In this document: piece by piece, positions 35,565 to 45,042 of the stretch | Layout of the letters: each line of letters starts with the position of its first letter | Numbering within the stretch: the first letter of the stretch is position 1 | Assembly: GCA_050248735.1 (NCBI GenBank) | Contig: JBFWRU010000002.1 | Location: forward strand, 62,001-126,000 | Length of the DNA stretch: 64,000 nt | Source of the DNA: JACKFE01 sp050248735 | Lineage (GTDB): Bacteria; Nitrospirota; Nitrospiria; Nitrospirales; UBA8639 | Direction: 5' to 3' | Notes under the pieces: model-generated | What the model was told of the DNA's origin: nothing | The model's input: the letters and a program-made list of their open reading frames with translations, nothing else | Databases searched by the model: none | Made by a program: the position numbers and the translations under genes

Positions 35565-37582
35565 GGTGTTACCTTCTTGGCATGTCGGGACTCAAGAGGC
35601 AATTGAATAATAAAGGTAGTGCCCTGACCGACCTCGGACTCGAAAGTCAGAAGACCATCATGCTTCTTCACAATCACATCGTGGGCAATGGCCAGCCCCT
35701 GACCGGTGCCCTTACCGACTTCTTTTGTGGTAAAGAAGGGGTCAAAGATTTTCTGTCGAACCTGCTCCGGGATGCCGGTGCCGGTATCCGCTATCCGGAT
35801 CTCGACCCCGTTGCCTTGGGTTTGTGATGTGATAGTGATGGTCCCCTTGGCCGTTTCGTTCTGGCCGACGACATCTCGAATGGCATGGGCCGCATTCACC
35901 AGAAGATTGAGGATAACTTGATTGAACTCGCCGGGTAGACAGGGTACCAGAGGCAAGGTGGGGTCCAGTCGCGTAACGACGTCGGCCACATATTTCCATT
36001 CATTTCGGGCAATAGTGACGGTGCTCTCGATGGCTTTGTTCACGTCGTAGCGTTTTTTCTCGGTTGATCCCGGATGGGAAAAATCTTTCATGGCGCGGAC
36101 GATTTTGGCGATCCGTTCGGCGCCGTCGAGGGATTGTTTGAGAGCTTTAGGGATCTCCGTGGTGATGTAGGGGAGGTCGGCTTGGGTCAGTGTGGTGTCC
36201 ATGGCTTGGAGTAGTTGCGGGTCAAGTGTGTCGGGGGGCAGTGTCCGAAGGGCTTGGTCATAGGTTTTCAGCACTTGCTGAATATCGGCAAAACTATCGG
36301 AGAGGAAGCGCAGATTATCATTGACGAATTGGGTGGGGGTGTTGATTTCATGGGCAATCCCGGCCGCCAACTGCCCGATCGATTCCATCTTCTGTCCTTG
36401 AAGATGCTGAGATTCAAGCTTTTTCTGTTCAGTCACGTCTCGAAAGACCACCACTGCTCCGCTGATATTCCCGCTCGTTGAGCGCATGGGCGAACTGATA
36501 TACTCTACGGGAAAACTACTACCATCTTTTCTCCAGAACACTTCATCCCTGATATGGTGAATAGTCCCTTTTTTAATGGTCATAAGGATTGGGCACTCTT
36601 CCTGTGGATAGGGACGGCCGTCTTTGTGGCTGTGGTGAGCAATGGCATGCTTGAATTTGCCGATCAATTCTTGACTTTCCCATCCGATCATGGTGGCTCC
36701 GACTGGATTCATAAAAGTGGTATGCCCCCTTAAATCGACTCCGTAGATACCTTCTTCCACGCAATTCAACAGCAAATTCATCTTATCGTTTGTTTCCTGA
36801 AGGTTGTGATCGAAAACACTCATGAGAATCGACGCCCCCAGAATGAGGCCTGTGACCAGTGTTACCACCATAGACAGGATTTCTTGAGGAAAGGCAATTG
36901 TGTCGATAGAAGACTTGGCAAGGGGAAAATAGAATGCTGCATCCAGTGCAATGTAATGCATAAACGTGATGGAACATCCAAGCGCAACGGCACTGACGAA
37001 GTTCTTTCGGCCAACAGTCATAAAAGAAAAATGTTTCCCAATGAGGAATTTGCTATATAACCCTATTGTGGCGAGCAGGCAAGCAAGAACAAGAGAAGTC
37101 CGGAAAAGTATAGGGTCATAGCGGATCTCGGCGTCCATAATCATGGCTGCCATCCCTGTGAAATGCATTCCTCCGATCCCACTGGCCATTAGAAGGCCGC
37201 TCCAAGTTTTGCCCAAAAAATTCATCGTGTTGGTCTGTAGCGAATGAAGTGCTGCACTACTGGCAATAAGGGCAGGCACTATCGATAAGACCGTCAGAGT
37301 CAGATCGTACTTCACGGGAAAAGGCAACCTGAAAGCCAGCATGCCGATGAAATGCATGGCCCAAATCCCTGTCCCCATTGAAAAGGCTCCAAGTATAAGC
37401 CATGCATATCGAACCCGCTGACCTTCTGTGGCACATACCCGTTCGGCGATCTTCAGGGCTGCATAGCCAGCGATAGAGGCTATCAGGAATGAGAGCCCCA
37501 CGAGGGTCGTGTTGAACGTTCCTTGTATTGCGGTTGTCAGGTCCGTCGTAGAATCAATGAATTGAAGTGAGAGATGGGACAT
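35561..37582 (-). CDS. MHYT-PAS sensor histidine kinase
   Basis: 673 residues. The N-terminal MHYT membrane sensor has three motifs (WAMHFIGM, GGMHFTGM, TFMHYIAL), proposed to hold copper and sense O2, CO or NO. A PAS domain follows (LLNCVEEGIYGVDLRGHTTF to about 390), then a HisKA domain with His411 (GIAHEINTPTQF) and HATPase (NLLVNAAHAI, DTGTGIP, GKGTGQGLAIAHD). The start overlaps nothing upstream. It phosphorylates the coupled REC-HDOD protein by inference. Confidence 0.93.
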   Translation of the reverse strand: MSHLSLQFIDSTTDLTTAIQGTFNTTLVGLSFLIASIAGYAALKIAERVCATEGQRVRYAWLILGAFSMGTGIWAMHFIGMLAFRLPFPVKYDLTLTVLSIVPALIASSAALHSLQTNTMNFLGKTWSGLLMASGIGGMHFTGMAAMIMDAEIRYDPILFRTSLVLACLLATIGLYSKFLIGKHFSFMTVGRKNFVSAVALGCSITFMHYIALDAAFYFPLAKSSIDTIAFPQEILSMVVTLVTGLILGASILMSVFDHNLQETNDKMNLLLNCVEEGIYGVDLRGHTTFMNPVGATMIGWESQELIGKFKHAIAHHSHKDGRPYPQEECPILMTIKKGTIHHIRDEVFWRKDGSSFPVEYISSPMRSTSGNISGAVVVFRDVTEQKKLESQHLQGQKMESIGQLAAGIAHEINTPTQFVNDNLRFLSDSFADIQQVLKTYDQALRTLPPDTLDPQLLQAMDTTLTQADLPYITTEIPKALKQSLDGAERIAKIVRAMKDFSHPGSTEKKRYDVNKAIESTVTIARNEWKYVADVVTRLDPTLPLVPCLPGEFNQVILNLLVNAAHAIRDVVGQNETAKGTITITSQTQGNGVEIRIADTGTGIPEQVRQKIFDPFFTTKEVGKGTGQGLAIAHDVIVKKHDGLLTFESEVGQGTTFIIQLPLESRHAKKVTP

Positions 37583-37860
37583 CTGTTTTGCAGGTAGTCC
37601 TTATGCTGAGAGGTAGTTCAGAGCCCCGGAGTTATAGCGCGGCATCCAAGTTACGGTTCGGAGTTTATGACATCCCCACTGGTGTCTAATATGGCGATAG
37701 GTTTGTGGCTTTCCTGTCCTTGCTTTCGTTGTCGGACTCTAGTTCTTCAGACTTAAGGAAGGGTTTTCTGAATCTCATTTTTTGCGAGATAGTCTGTTTT
37801 GAATTCTCTATTTGATCCTGAGTGCTCTAAAAGAGAGGTTGATGTTTCTTAGGCAATTAA

Positions 37861-38408
37861 ATCGTGCAAGTGGTGCAAGCCTGCCGAGAAGCCGGGATTC
37901 TGGTGTATGTGTATCTCATGTATGGATTGCCGAGCGAGACGATCGGCGAGACGGTGGAAAGTCTTGAACGGGTGAGCCAGTTGTTTGCCCATGATTTGAT
38001 CCAATCGGCTTGAATCCCAAAGGCTACGGCATTCAATTGATTGGCCCGGAGTTCGGAGGGTTCGCGGAAAACGATCTGCTTCACGAGGATACGGCATCGT
38101 CTATGTCTGCGTGGGTGGGAGAGGGATTACGCGCGGCGCTGTGGCATTATAAAGAAGGGCAGCAATTGACCCGGGATGTTCGAGAATGGTTCCCCGAGCG
38201 GACGCCCAAGCCCAAGCGAACGTGGGGCAAGCAGGCGTTGGAGACTGGACAACCGGCTGTGGATCGAGGCAAGGGAGAGCAATATCGGATCATGTTGCCC
38301 AACCGGACCATGGATGAAGAAGTGCGAGTTGCGCGCGGGCAGGCGGAATCGCTTTTACACATTACCACCTGGTTCAGCCTCATCGAACACGACGAAGAGA
38401 GGATGTAG
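37861..38408 (+). pseudogene. Decayed copy: radical SAM tail fused to DUF5069 tail
   Basis: Sequence nearly identical to 30013-30600 of the radical SAM gene, joined to the last codons of DUF5069. Deletions compared with the source: about 42 nt near 38008 (causing a TGA), 6 nt near 38217, and about 57 nt near 38258 between two ggacaaccgg repeats. The final part (38346-38408) reads HITTWFSLIEHDEERM, matching the DUF5069 end. An open frame of 132 codons remains from 38010, so a chimeric peptide could be made, but no ribosome-binding site or start fits well. Confidence 0.9.
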
Positions 38409-38472
38409 CTGACCAGCCGCGTCCGGTTATCACCACGGCATTGGTGCCTGAGGTGTGAGGAATCCCTGCGAT

Positions 38473-38919
38473 CTAGAGGGGGACCTTCGGCGGAACCGAC
38501 AGATCCTGATACGAGAGAATATGCCGGTGGCCTTTCCCGTCGTCCTGAATGACCATTTCGAGTGGGAGACCCTTGGAAAGGTCCGATAACTTTTCCCATT
38601 GCTCGGAGTCCCGGGGTTGGACCGCCAGGGTGGCTTCCCCGGGAACCAGCTTCCAGCCTGTCGTGAACAATGGCCCGTCATCGGATCGTTGTTCCCAATC
38701 CAACCAGAGTGTCTCCCGGTCTTTTTCAATATATCGAAGAGTACCCCTGATACCTGTGGGTTCGGAGAAATTGGTGATGCCTTTAATGAAGGTATCCATG
38801 GGGTGTGGTTCCGTTTCAAACTGTGCGTGAGCGGTGCTTATCGAGAATATGAAACTCCCGCATACCGCAAGACTGAAAAGACGTAAGAGTGAAAATCGTG
38901 AGACCTGTCGTGTCGTCAT
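38473..38919 (-). CDS. Hypothetical secreted protein, copy B
   Basis: 148 residues, paralogue of the gene at 31741 with the same length and mostly identical mature sequence (FETEPHPMDTFIKGITNF, GWKLVPGEATLAVQP). The signal peptide differs (LLRLFSLAVCGSFIFSISTAHA). Start chosen by gaggt before the ATG at 38919. It is intact, unlike its neighbours in the duplicated block, so it may be under selection. Function unknown. Confidence 0.75.
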   Translation of the reverse strand: MTTRQVSRFSLLRLFSLAVCGSFIFSISTAHAQFETEPHPMDTFIKGITNFSEPTGIRGTLRYIEKDRETLWLDWEQRSDDGPLFTTGWKLVPGEATLAVQPRDSEQWEKLSDLSKGLPLEMVIQDDGKGHRHILSYQDLSVPPKVPL

Positions 38920-39263
38920 GTCTGACCTCACATGTAAATGGATGAGATACGTTCTGTTCTCACCAATTTAATCATATGTAGAGGTCATTCACAAACTTTT
39001 ATGATTTGTTTTTGACCTGAGCAGAAAACTGAAATACTTTTAAATTTCAGAATTCCATTAGGATTGACCGTGACAGGTGGGGAACAATAAAGCCGGAAAG
39101 TGTTCTCTTGCAAACTAGTGTTGCAATGACCGGTTGAACTCAAGGACGCGTTCTTTGCCAAGATCGCACGGGAAGAGATGCCATCATTCAACCCCACAGG
39201 GTAAGGGCGGCACTAATTGGCTGTAGTGCTGTGTGTGTTTTTCAGCACGTCATCGGTTAGTCC
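38920..39263. other. Gap between secreted-protein copy and IS remnant
   Basis: About 340 bases, AT-rich at first. A short frame reading ELKDAFFAKIAREEMPSFNP before a stop near 39200 looks like a piece of a lost gene but cannot be identified. Confidence 0.3.
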
Positions 39264-39664
39264 ATGCAACCTCCGCTCACCCGGGCCCTGGTTCTGTAAG
39301 TTGTCTTGATGGCTGTTTGCCAACAACGACGGAGTCCGGAGGCAGTGATCCTCCATCCCGACCGAGACACGAAGTATACTCCCCAGGAATTTCAGGCGTT
39401 TCTCCAGGCGTAGGGGATTGTGAGCCGCATGAGCGGTGTGGGGAACTGTTATGACAAGGCGGTGGCGGAGAGTTTCTTTGACTTGTTGGAACGTGAACGG
39501 GTTTACCGACGGCAGTATGGAACTCGGGTGGAAGCTCGAGCCGATCTATTTGACTGCATTGAGCGGTTTTATAGTCACCGACGGCGCCACTTCTTTACTC
39601 AAGAGCTGGCCCCAGGAGTTTTGTGGAGCGGTATCACCAGAAGTCTTCTTTAACCTGTCCGTGA
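39264..39664 (+). mobile_element. IS3-family transposase remnant (orfB 3' end)
   Basis: C-terminal part of an IS3-type DDE integrase: ILHPDRDTKYTPQEFQAFLQ, then GVGNCYDKAVAESFFDLLERE with the catalytic Glu, and FYSHRRRH. In-frame TAA (39297) and TAG (39411) and a frameshift near 39580-39620 disrupt it; the true end FVERYHQKSSLTCP is in another frame. No terminal repeats could be paired, so it is an immobile fragment. Confidence 0.85.
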
Positions 39665-39970
39665 AACCGGGTGAGGATCAAGTGGTTCTTTTTTTTAGAG
39701 ACTTTCTTTATTTATCCTTTGCATCAGGTAAATTATTTTTCAAAACAAATCTCTCGCAAAAATATTCCCTTTTCCGGAAATATCTAAGATTAAAACAGTT
39801 CAATGGAATTACGAGGAAGGCTTTTTCGAGTCACATTAGAAAAATGACTCGGGGGGATAAGTGGAAAATTCAACGGCCTTACAGAGTGAAAGCCTCCCTC
39901 TCAACCATAATAAAATGATTTCAATCAAATCTTAAATCTTCATTTTCTTTAAGAAGGAAATGCATCATTC
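39665..39970. other. AT-rich gap after IS remnant
   Basis: About 300 bases, clearly more AT-rich than the surroundings. It includes the typical IS3-end sequence gtgaaaccgggtgaggatca at 39661. No gene, tRNA or terminator found. Confidence 0.35.
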
Positions 39971-40441
39971 TCAATTCGGCTGGACAGGAACATGAGAGAC
40001 CAAGGTCCAATATAATTCAAATTCTCGAACGATCTTGACAAAGTGGGTAAAGTCGACAGGTTTCGATATATAAGAAACAGCGCCTTTGGCATATGATCGC
40101 ACCACATCTTCTTCCCGTTTGCTGGTCGTCAGCATTACGACCGGGATTGATTTCAGCCGGGGGTCGGTTTTCAAGACTTCGAGAACTTCAAAGCCATTCA
40201 TTTTTGGCATATTGATATCCAGAAGGATCAGCCCTGGCTGGATTGCGTCCTGGTAGGGGGGCTCACATCTGAGGTAAGCCAGAGCTTCTTCTCCATCGCT
40301 AACGCCATTGAGAAGCGCCAAAAACTTGGCCTCCGCGAACGCATCTTTAATCAGAACTATATCGTCGTCATTATCCTCCACCAACAAAATGTTAATAACC
40401 ATAGGAGATTGTTGGAAATTATTCAAACGGTTAGGGTACAC
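39971..40441 (-). CDS. Rcp1-type response regulator
   Basis: 156-residue REC of the phytochrome-partner (Rcp1) type: LLVEDNDDDIVLIKDAF, Asp75 in LILLDINMPKMNG, VMLTTSKREEDV and SYISKPVDF. No output domain. Start is GTG at 40441, behind a perfect aaaggaggt with 5-nt spacing, overlapping the last 11 nt of the kinase gene. Pairs with the kinase at 40431. Confidence 0.92.
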   Translation of the reverse strand: MYPNRLNNFQQSPMVINILLVEDNDDDIVLIKDAFAEAKFLALLNGVSDGEEALAYLRCEPPYQDAIQPGLILLDINMPKMNGFEVLEVLKTDPRLKSIPVVMLTTSKREEDVVRSYAKGAVSYISKPVDFTHFVKIVREFELYWTLVSHVPVQPN

Positions 40442-42707
40442 CGATTACCTCCTTTGTAGTAGAAATGCCTGGTCCGAATGTAATGAAAAAGGCTGCACCG
40501 CCGCCTTCCCGCGATTCAACCCAGGCATGGCCTCCATGCCGCTCAGCGACTTGGCGCACGATGGCCAGGCCAGCTCCGACCCCCGCTATCTTTCGCCCTA
40601 CAGCCCGCTGGAAGATTTGGAAGATACGTTCCCCATGGACAGGGTTCACGCCAATTCCTCGGTCACGAATCACCAAGCCGACTTCTCCAGGATACTTTCC
40701 CTTCCCATCATATGGGGCGATCTCTATGTCCGGAGCGTTTCCCTCACCGGCAAATTTCAGCGCGTTACCGATCAGATTGTAGAGGGCTTGGGTGACCCAC
40801 ATCTGATCAGCCCGCAAGGAGGGAAGGTCAGGAGCTACTAAAATTGTAGCATTGGTTTCATCAATGTTTTTCTGCAGCCGAGCCAAGACTTCCTTGACGG
40901 CCTTACTGCTCTGGAAAATTTTGTTCGATAATTCAAGCCGTTGTGCCCTGGACAAGGTAAGAATTTCGGATAGGAGTATATCCAACCGCTTCGTTCCTTG
41001 AACGACACGTTGGATATAGTCTTGGGCTGTAGAATCAAGATGTTCCACGTATCGTTCGGCCACGATCTGAGAAAAGTTTTGAATAGCTCGCAACGGTTCG
41101 CCTAAGTCGTGCGAAATCACATAGATCAAGGTTTCCAGGTCACGGTTTTTTCGTTGGATTTCATTTTCCGTTTGTTTCAAGTGCGTAATGTCTGAAAAAG
41201 CCACAACTGCTCCAACTATTTCCCCCAACTCGTTACGTATCGGGGTACTGGCATATTTGGTGGGGAAACATGTGCCGTCCTTCCGCCAGAGAACCTCATT
41301 TTCCACATGATGAGCGGAACCGTCTTTGAAAGCCGCATCCATGGGGCATTCTTCTCGTGGATACGGAGAGCCATTCGGTTTCGTATGATGCACCGTAGCA
41401 TGCATAGGTTGGCCTATGAGTTCCCCTGTCTCATATCCCAACATCTTTGCTCCTGCGTGGTTGACAAAGGTTGTCCTTCCGTCTAAGTCTAAGCCATAAA
41501 TCCCTTGTCCGATGGATTGGAGAATGAGGGTGTTTTGACGGGTGAGATGGGCGTTTTCTTCCTCGGTTCTTTGGCGGTTGGCAATTGCTTGCTCAAGTGC
41601 TTTGTTTCGTGTATCCAATTCGGCTGTGCGTTCTTGGACTTGTCGTTCCAGATCAACCCGTGAGCGCTGAAGGACTTCCTCTGCTTGCTTGCGGGTCGTC
41701 ACATCTTGCACGATTCCCTCCATGCGAGTGGCCTGACCCGTAAGAGAGTCATAGAACCCTTCTCCCATTGCAGCGATCCAGTGGATGCTGCCGTCTGGCC
41801 AGATGATCCGATACTCTCTACTATAGTTTGTTCGGTTGATGAGCGCCTCCTTCACCGCTTGATCAGTTGCTTCTCGATCCTCAGGATGAAGCGCCTCAAG
41901 AAAACGCTCATACGTCATGACAGTTCCCTGTGGAATTCCAAACAACGTCTTGGACTGGTCAGACCAAATGAGTTCCTGGTTAACAAGATTCAAATGCCAC
42001 GTTCCGATATTGGCTCCGGTAATAGCGAAATGGAGCCGATTTTTCTCTAGGGCCAGCTGTGCTTCGGTAGTCTTGCGATACCGTAATTCACCTCTGACTC
42101 GCAGCATACCCCATCCAATGATCCCAAGAGCTAAAAGATTGCCCATGATAATGGCAAATTTGGTGATGTCGTCTGTTCGGCGACTGTCTTCGGTACGGGT
42201 GCTCAATAACCGGTGTTCTTCCTGCTGCATCTCAATCAGGGTTTTGACAATCGGATCTGCTTCCGTTGCTAAATCAACAAGAGAGAGACTCGTTGGGTTT
42301 TTCTCCAATTCTTGCATTTGCCGTCGTTCAATGTTGTGCGCAAATAATGCAAGGACTTCCCTTTTTTGCTTGTCAAGGGTGGTCATCAGATCTTGCTGCC
42401 TGGGGTTATCGGCTGTCAGTTCGCCAAGATAGGAAATCTTCGTGGAAAGACGGTCAATTGTGGACTGATAAGCATCCAAAAATGGTTGATCTCCAGTTAG
42501 CAGATACCCCCGAATCTTATACTTGGCCTCGTTTAAAGTAGAATGAATTTCCTCAAGTTCAATCAGAACCCCTTGGGAATGAGCCACCCAAAAGTGAGAT
42601 TCTGTCAAATCGCGGGCGCTCTGGTAGGAAATGAAGCCCACTCCCAATAAAATCACAAGGGCAACGGCAAATCCGCCCAGGGTTTTCACTTCACTAACCC
42701 AATTCAT
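40431..42707 (-). CDS. Phytochrome-like sensor histidine kinase (CHASE3-PAS-PAS)
   Basis: 758 residues. Helix at about 12-30, then a helical periplasmic sensor of CHASE3 type (LIELEEIHSTLNEAKYKIRG, YLLTGDQPFLDAYQSTIDRL), a second helix near 190, two PAS/PAC domains (LALEKNRLHFAITGANIGTW; LILQSIGQGIYGLDLDGR) joined by a coiled coil, HisKA with His533 (VISHDLGEPLRAIQNFSQ) and HATPase. This is the Cph1-like kinase class that uses Rcp1-type regulators, in keeping with the overlapping downstream gene. Confidence 0.92.
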   Translation of the reverse strand: MNWVSEVKTLGGFAVALVILLGVGFISYQSARDLTESHFWVAHSQGVLIELEEIHSTLNEAKYKIRGYLLTGDQPFLDAYQSTIDRLSTKISYLGELTADNPRQQDLMTTLDKQKREVLALFAHNIERRQMQELEKNPTSLSLVDLATEADPIVKTLIEMQQEEHRLLSTRTEDSRRTDDITKFAIIMGNLLALGIIGWGMLRVRGELRYRKTTEAQLALEKNRLHFAITGANIGTWHLNLVNQELIWSDQSKTLFGIPQGTVMTYERFLEALHPEDREATDQAVKEALINRTNYSREYRIIWPDGSIHWIAAMGEGFYDSLTGQATRMEGIVQDVTTRKQAEEVLQRSRVDLERQVQERTAELDTRNKALEQAIANRQRTEEENAHLTRQNTLILQSIGQGIYGLDLDGRTTFVNHAGAKMLGYETGELIGQPMHATVHHTKPNGSPYPREECPMDAAFKDGSAHHVENEVLWRKDGTCFPTKYASTPIRNELGEIVGAVVAFSDITHLKQTENEIQRKNRDLETLIYVISHDLGEPLRAIQNFSQIVAERYVEHLDSTAQDYIQRVVQGTKRLDILLSEILTLSRAQRLELSNKIFQSSKAVKEVLARLQKNIDETNATILVAPDLPSLRADQMWVTQALYNLIGNALKFAGEGNAPDIEIAPYDGKGKYPGEVGLVIRDRGIGVNPVHGERIFQIFQRAVGRKIAGVGAGLAIVRQVAERHGGHAWVESREGGGAAFFITFGPGISTTKEVIGVP
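40447..40455 (-). promoter_or_regulatory. Strong Shine-Dalgarno deciding a GTG start
   Basis: On the minus strand reads aaaggaggt, 5 nt before GTG at 40441 and inside the 3' end of the kinase gene. Indicates strong, coupled translation of the response regulator. Confidence 0.75.
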
Positions 42708-43208
42708 CCGATTTTGCCTTTTGTAAACGATGTAAGAAACTCCCCAAAAGATGCAACGAGCTTACCTTGAAATAGTGATGCATGAATACAATCCGTTAGT
42801 CTTTGGCGTGTTAGATTCGGATCAATTCAGGGGTGGTTATATGTTCTTATGTCTATCTAGAGGGCATTGAACTCTTTTTCGGATTTCTCTCCAAGGACTG
42901 TAGACGAACGCGAATCCCTTGGGTCAACTTCCCGCGAAGTTTCATAACATAAACGTCCCTTCAAAGGCTAAAGATCGGTATGTTTCATCCCGATGACTTA
43001 AGGTAAAAATGAAGAGTATCCCCTGTCTTGTAAATGGCAAGGATTTAGCTAAGAGATTTCCTTAATCGTCCTTTCTCCTTTCAATCCTTGTGATGTCCCT
43101 AGAGTCAGAGGGGACCGGACCGCAATTTCCTTATGGTTGTTTATGGAATACCTGTCTGGCTCTAATATACAAAATCAAACACGATAAGAATCAAAACCGG
43201 AGGGGCAC
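42708..43208. other. Divergent intergenic region between kinases
   Basis: About 500 bases between two divergent kinase genes; should contain both promoters. No clear promoter, gene or repeat seen. Confidence 0.4.
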
Positions 43209-44861
43209 GTGAACGCTCATCTCGGCATTAAAATTCTTCTTATTGAAGACAATCACAATGATGCTGAATTGGCGAAGGTTCGGTTGGCGAACCTTGGTAA
43301 TGCGTTATCCTATGAAATTTTCCACGTGGAATTGCTCAGTGAAGCTCTTGCATTTCTTTGTAAATCGTCGGTTGACATCATCTTGCTGGATCTGTCCTTG
43401 CCAGATGCGTTAGGGAATGAATCGATTCAAGCCCTTCACAATCAAGCTCCTCAAATTCCTATTATCATATTGAGTGGCTCAAAGGAGACCGCGTTGCCTT
43501 TTCAGATTGTGGAGGGAGGGATTCAGGACTACATTGAAAAAAATAGGGCTGATGGGGAACTGTTAGCACATGCCATTCGGTACGCAATTGAACGGAAAAA
43601 AAGTGAAAAAGCTTTGTTAGCTTCAAAAGCAGAGATCGAGCAATTATTAGCTTCAATATCCTATGTCTTAATTGGAGTGGATGAACAGGATCGAGTCATT
43701 CAGTGGAATCTGACGGCCGAGAAGGTTTTTGGCCGCGGAGCCTCAGAAATATTGGGGAGTCCTTTTTGTCGCTGTGGCATTCAATGGGCATGGGACAGAG
43801 TTGTTCAAGGAATCTTGGAGTGCCGTGAAAACGGTGTTCCCGTTCATGTCAATGAGTTGAGTTACGCTGATGGCAGTGGAAAAAATGGGTTTTTTGATGT
43901 CACCCTAACCAGTATCCATGGGGTTGCTGAAAAGTCACGAGGATTCCTCCTTGTGGCAAATGATGTTTCCGAACGACGGCAGCTCGAATCTCAATTGGCC
44001 CTAGCAAAAAAAATGGAATCGATTGGGCAATTAGCGGCCGGGATCGCTCATGAAATCAACACTCCCATACAATTTGTCAGTAATAACCTGGAGTTTCTCA
44101 AGGAAAGTTTTGTGTCGATCTTGGAGGTGTTAGAGGTTTATGGACAACTGATGCAGGCTCTTCCTGATGTGCCTATTGCTCCCCACCTCTTACAGACGGT
44201 GAAAACCACCGTGGCTGAAGCCGATTTGGAATATACGACACAAGAGATTCCTAAAGCCCTTCAACAGTCTATCGACGGTGCAGCACGAGTCGCCAAAATC
44301 GTGCATGCCATGAAAGACTTTTCCCATCCCGGCACAACTGAAAAAAAGCCGTTTAATTTGAACCAGGCTATCGAGAGCACCATTACCGTAGCACGCAATG
44401 AGTGGAAGTATGTGGCGGATTTGGTCATCGATTTGGATCCCACATTGCCACTCGTGCCCTGCCTGCCTGGGGAGTTCAATCAAGTCATCCTTAATCTGCT
44501 CATCAATGCGGCGCATGCAATCGAAGATGTTGTCGGCAAAAAAGACGGAACAAAAGGAACGATTACGATCGACACTCGAGAAAAGGGAGAGTGGGTGGAG
44601 GTGCGAATTACGGATACGGGCACGGGAATCCCAGAAGCAGTGCGAGGCAAAATTTTTGATCCCTTCTTTACCACAAAGGAAGTGGGGAAGGGGACAGGAC
44701 AAGGTCTGGCGATTGCTCACGATGTCATAATTAACAAACATGGAGGCATCCTGACCTTTGAGACTGAAGCAGGACAAGGGACCACCTTTGTGATCCGACT
44801 GCCGCTCTCACAGAATGCGATCTCTTGTGAAGACTTGAATGCTCTTTCAACGTCTGGCTAA
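43209..44861 (+). CDS. REC-PAS hybrid histidine kinase
   Basis: 550 residues. N-terminal REC (LLIEDNHNDAELAKVRL; Asp61 in IILLDLSLPD), PAS at about 145-260 (ISYVLIGVDEQDRVIQWN), HisKA with His281 (GIAHEINTPIQF) and HATPase (DTGTGIPEAVRG, GKGTGQGLAIAHD). No membrane segment, so cytoplasmic: the REC input suggests it receives a signal from another kinase. GTG start behind ggagggg-like sequence. The kinase core shares about 92% DNA identity with the next gene over at least 110 bases. Confidence 0.92.
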   Translation: MNAHLGIKILLIEDNHNDAELAKVRLANLGNALSYEIFHVELLSEALAFLCKSSVDIILLDLSLPDALGNESIQALHNQAPQIPIIILSGSKETALPFQIVEGGIQDYIEKNRADGELLAHAIRYAIERKKSEKALLASKAEIEQLLASISYVLIGVDEQDRVIQWNLTAEKVFGRGASEILGSPFCRCGIQWAWDRVVQGILECRENGVPVHVNELSYADGSGKNGFFDVTLTSIHGVAEKSRGFLLVANDVSERRQLESQLALAKKMESIGQLAAGIAHEINTPIQFVSNNLEFLKESFVSILEVLEVYGQLMQALPDVPIAPHLLQTVKTTVAEADLEYTTQEIPKALQQSIDGAARVAKIVHAMKDFSHPGTTEKKPFNLNQAIESTITVARNEWKYVADLVIDLDPTLPLVPCLPGEFNQVILNLLINAAHAIEDVVGKKDGTKGTITIDTREKGEWVEVRITDTGTGIPEAVRGKIFDPFFTTKEVGKGTGQGLAIAHDVIINKHGGILTFETEAGQGTTFVIRLPLSQNAISCEDLNALSTSG

Positions 44862-45042
44862 TGATTTGAATATGACACACATGAGTATTCTGCCTGATGC
44901 TCCAAGGCTGCATCCGCATGGATTATATGGGTGGTTCTTCATGGTGGAACCTTTTGTCATTAGCCTGGTCAGTTAGAATGTTCTCCACATGCAGGATTTT
45001 GGAAATACGACCTGATATGGAAAGACCGCCTTTGAGAGCATT

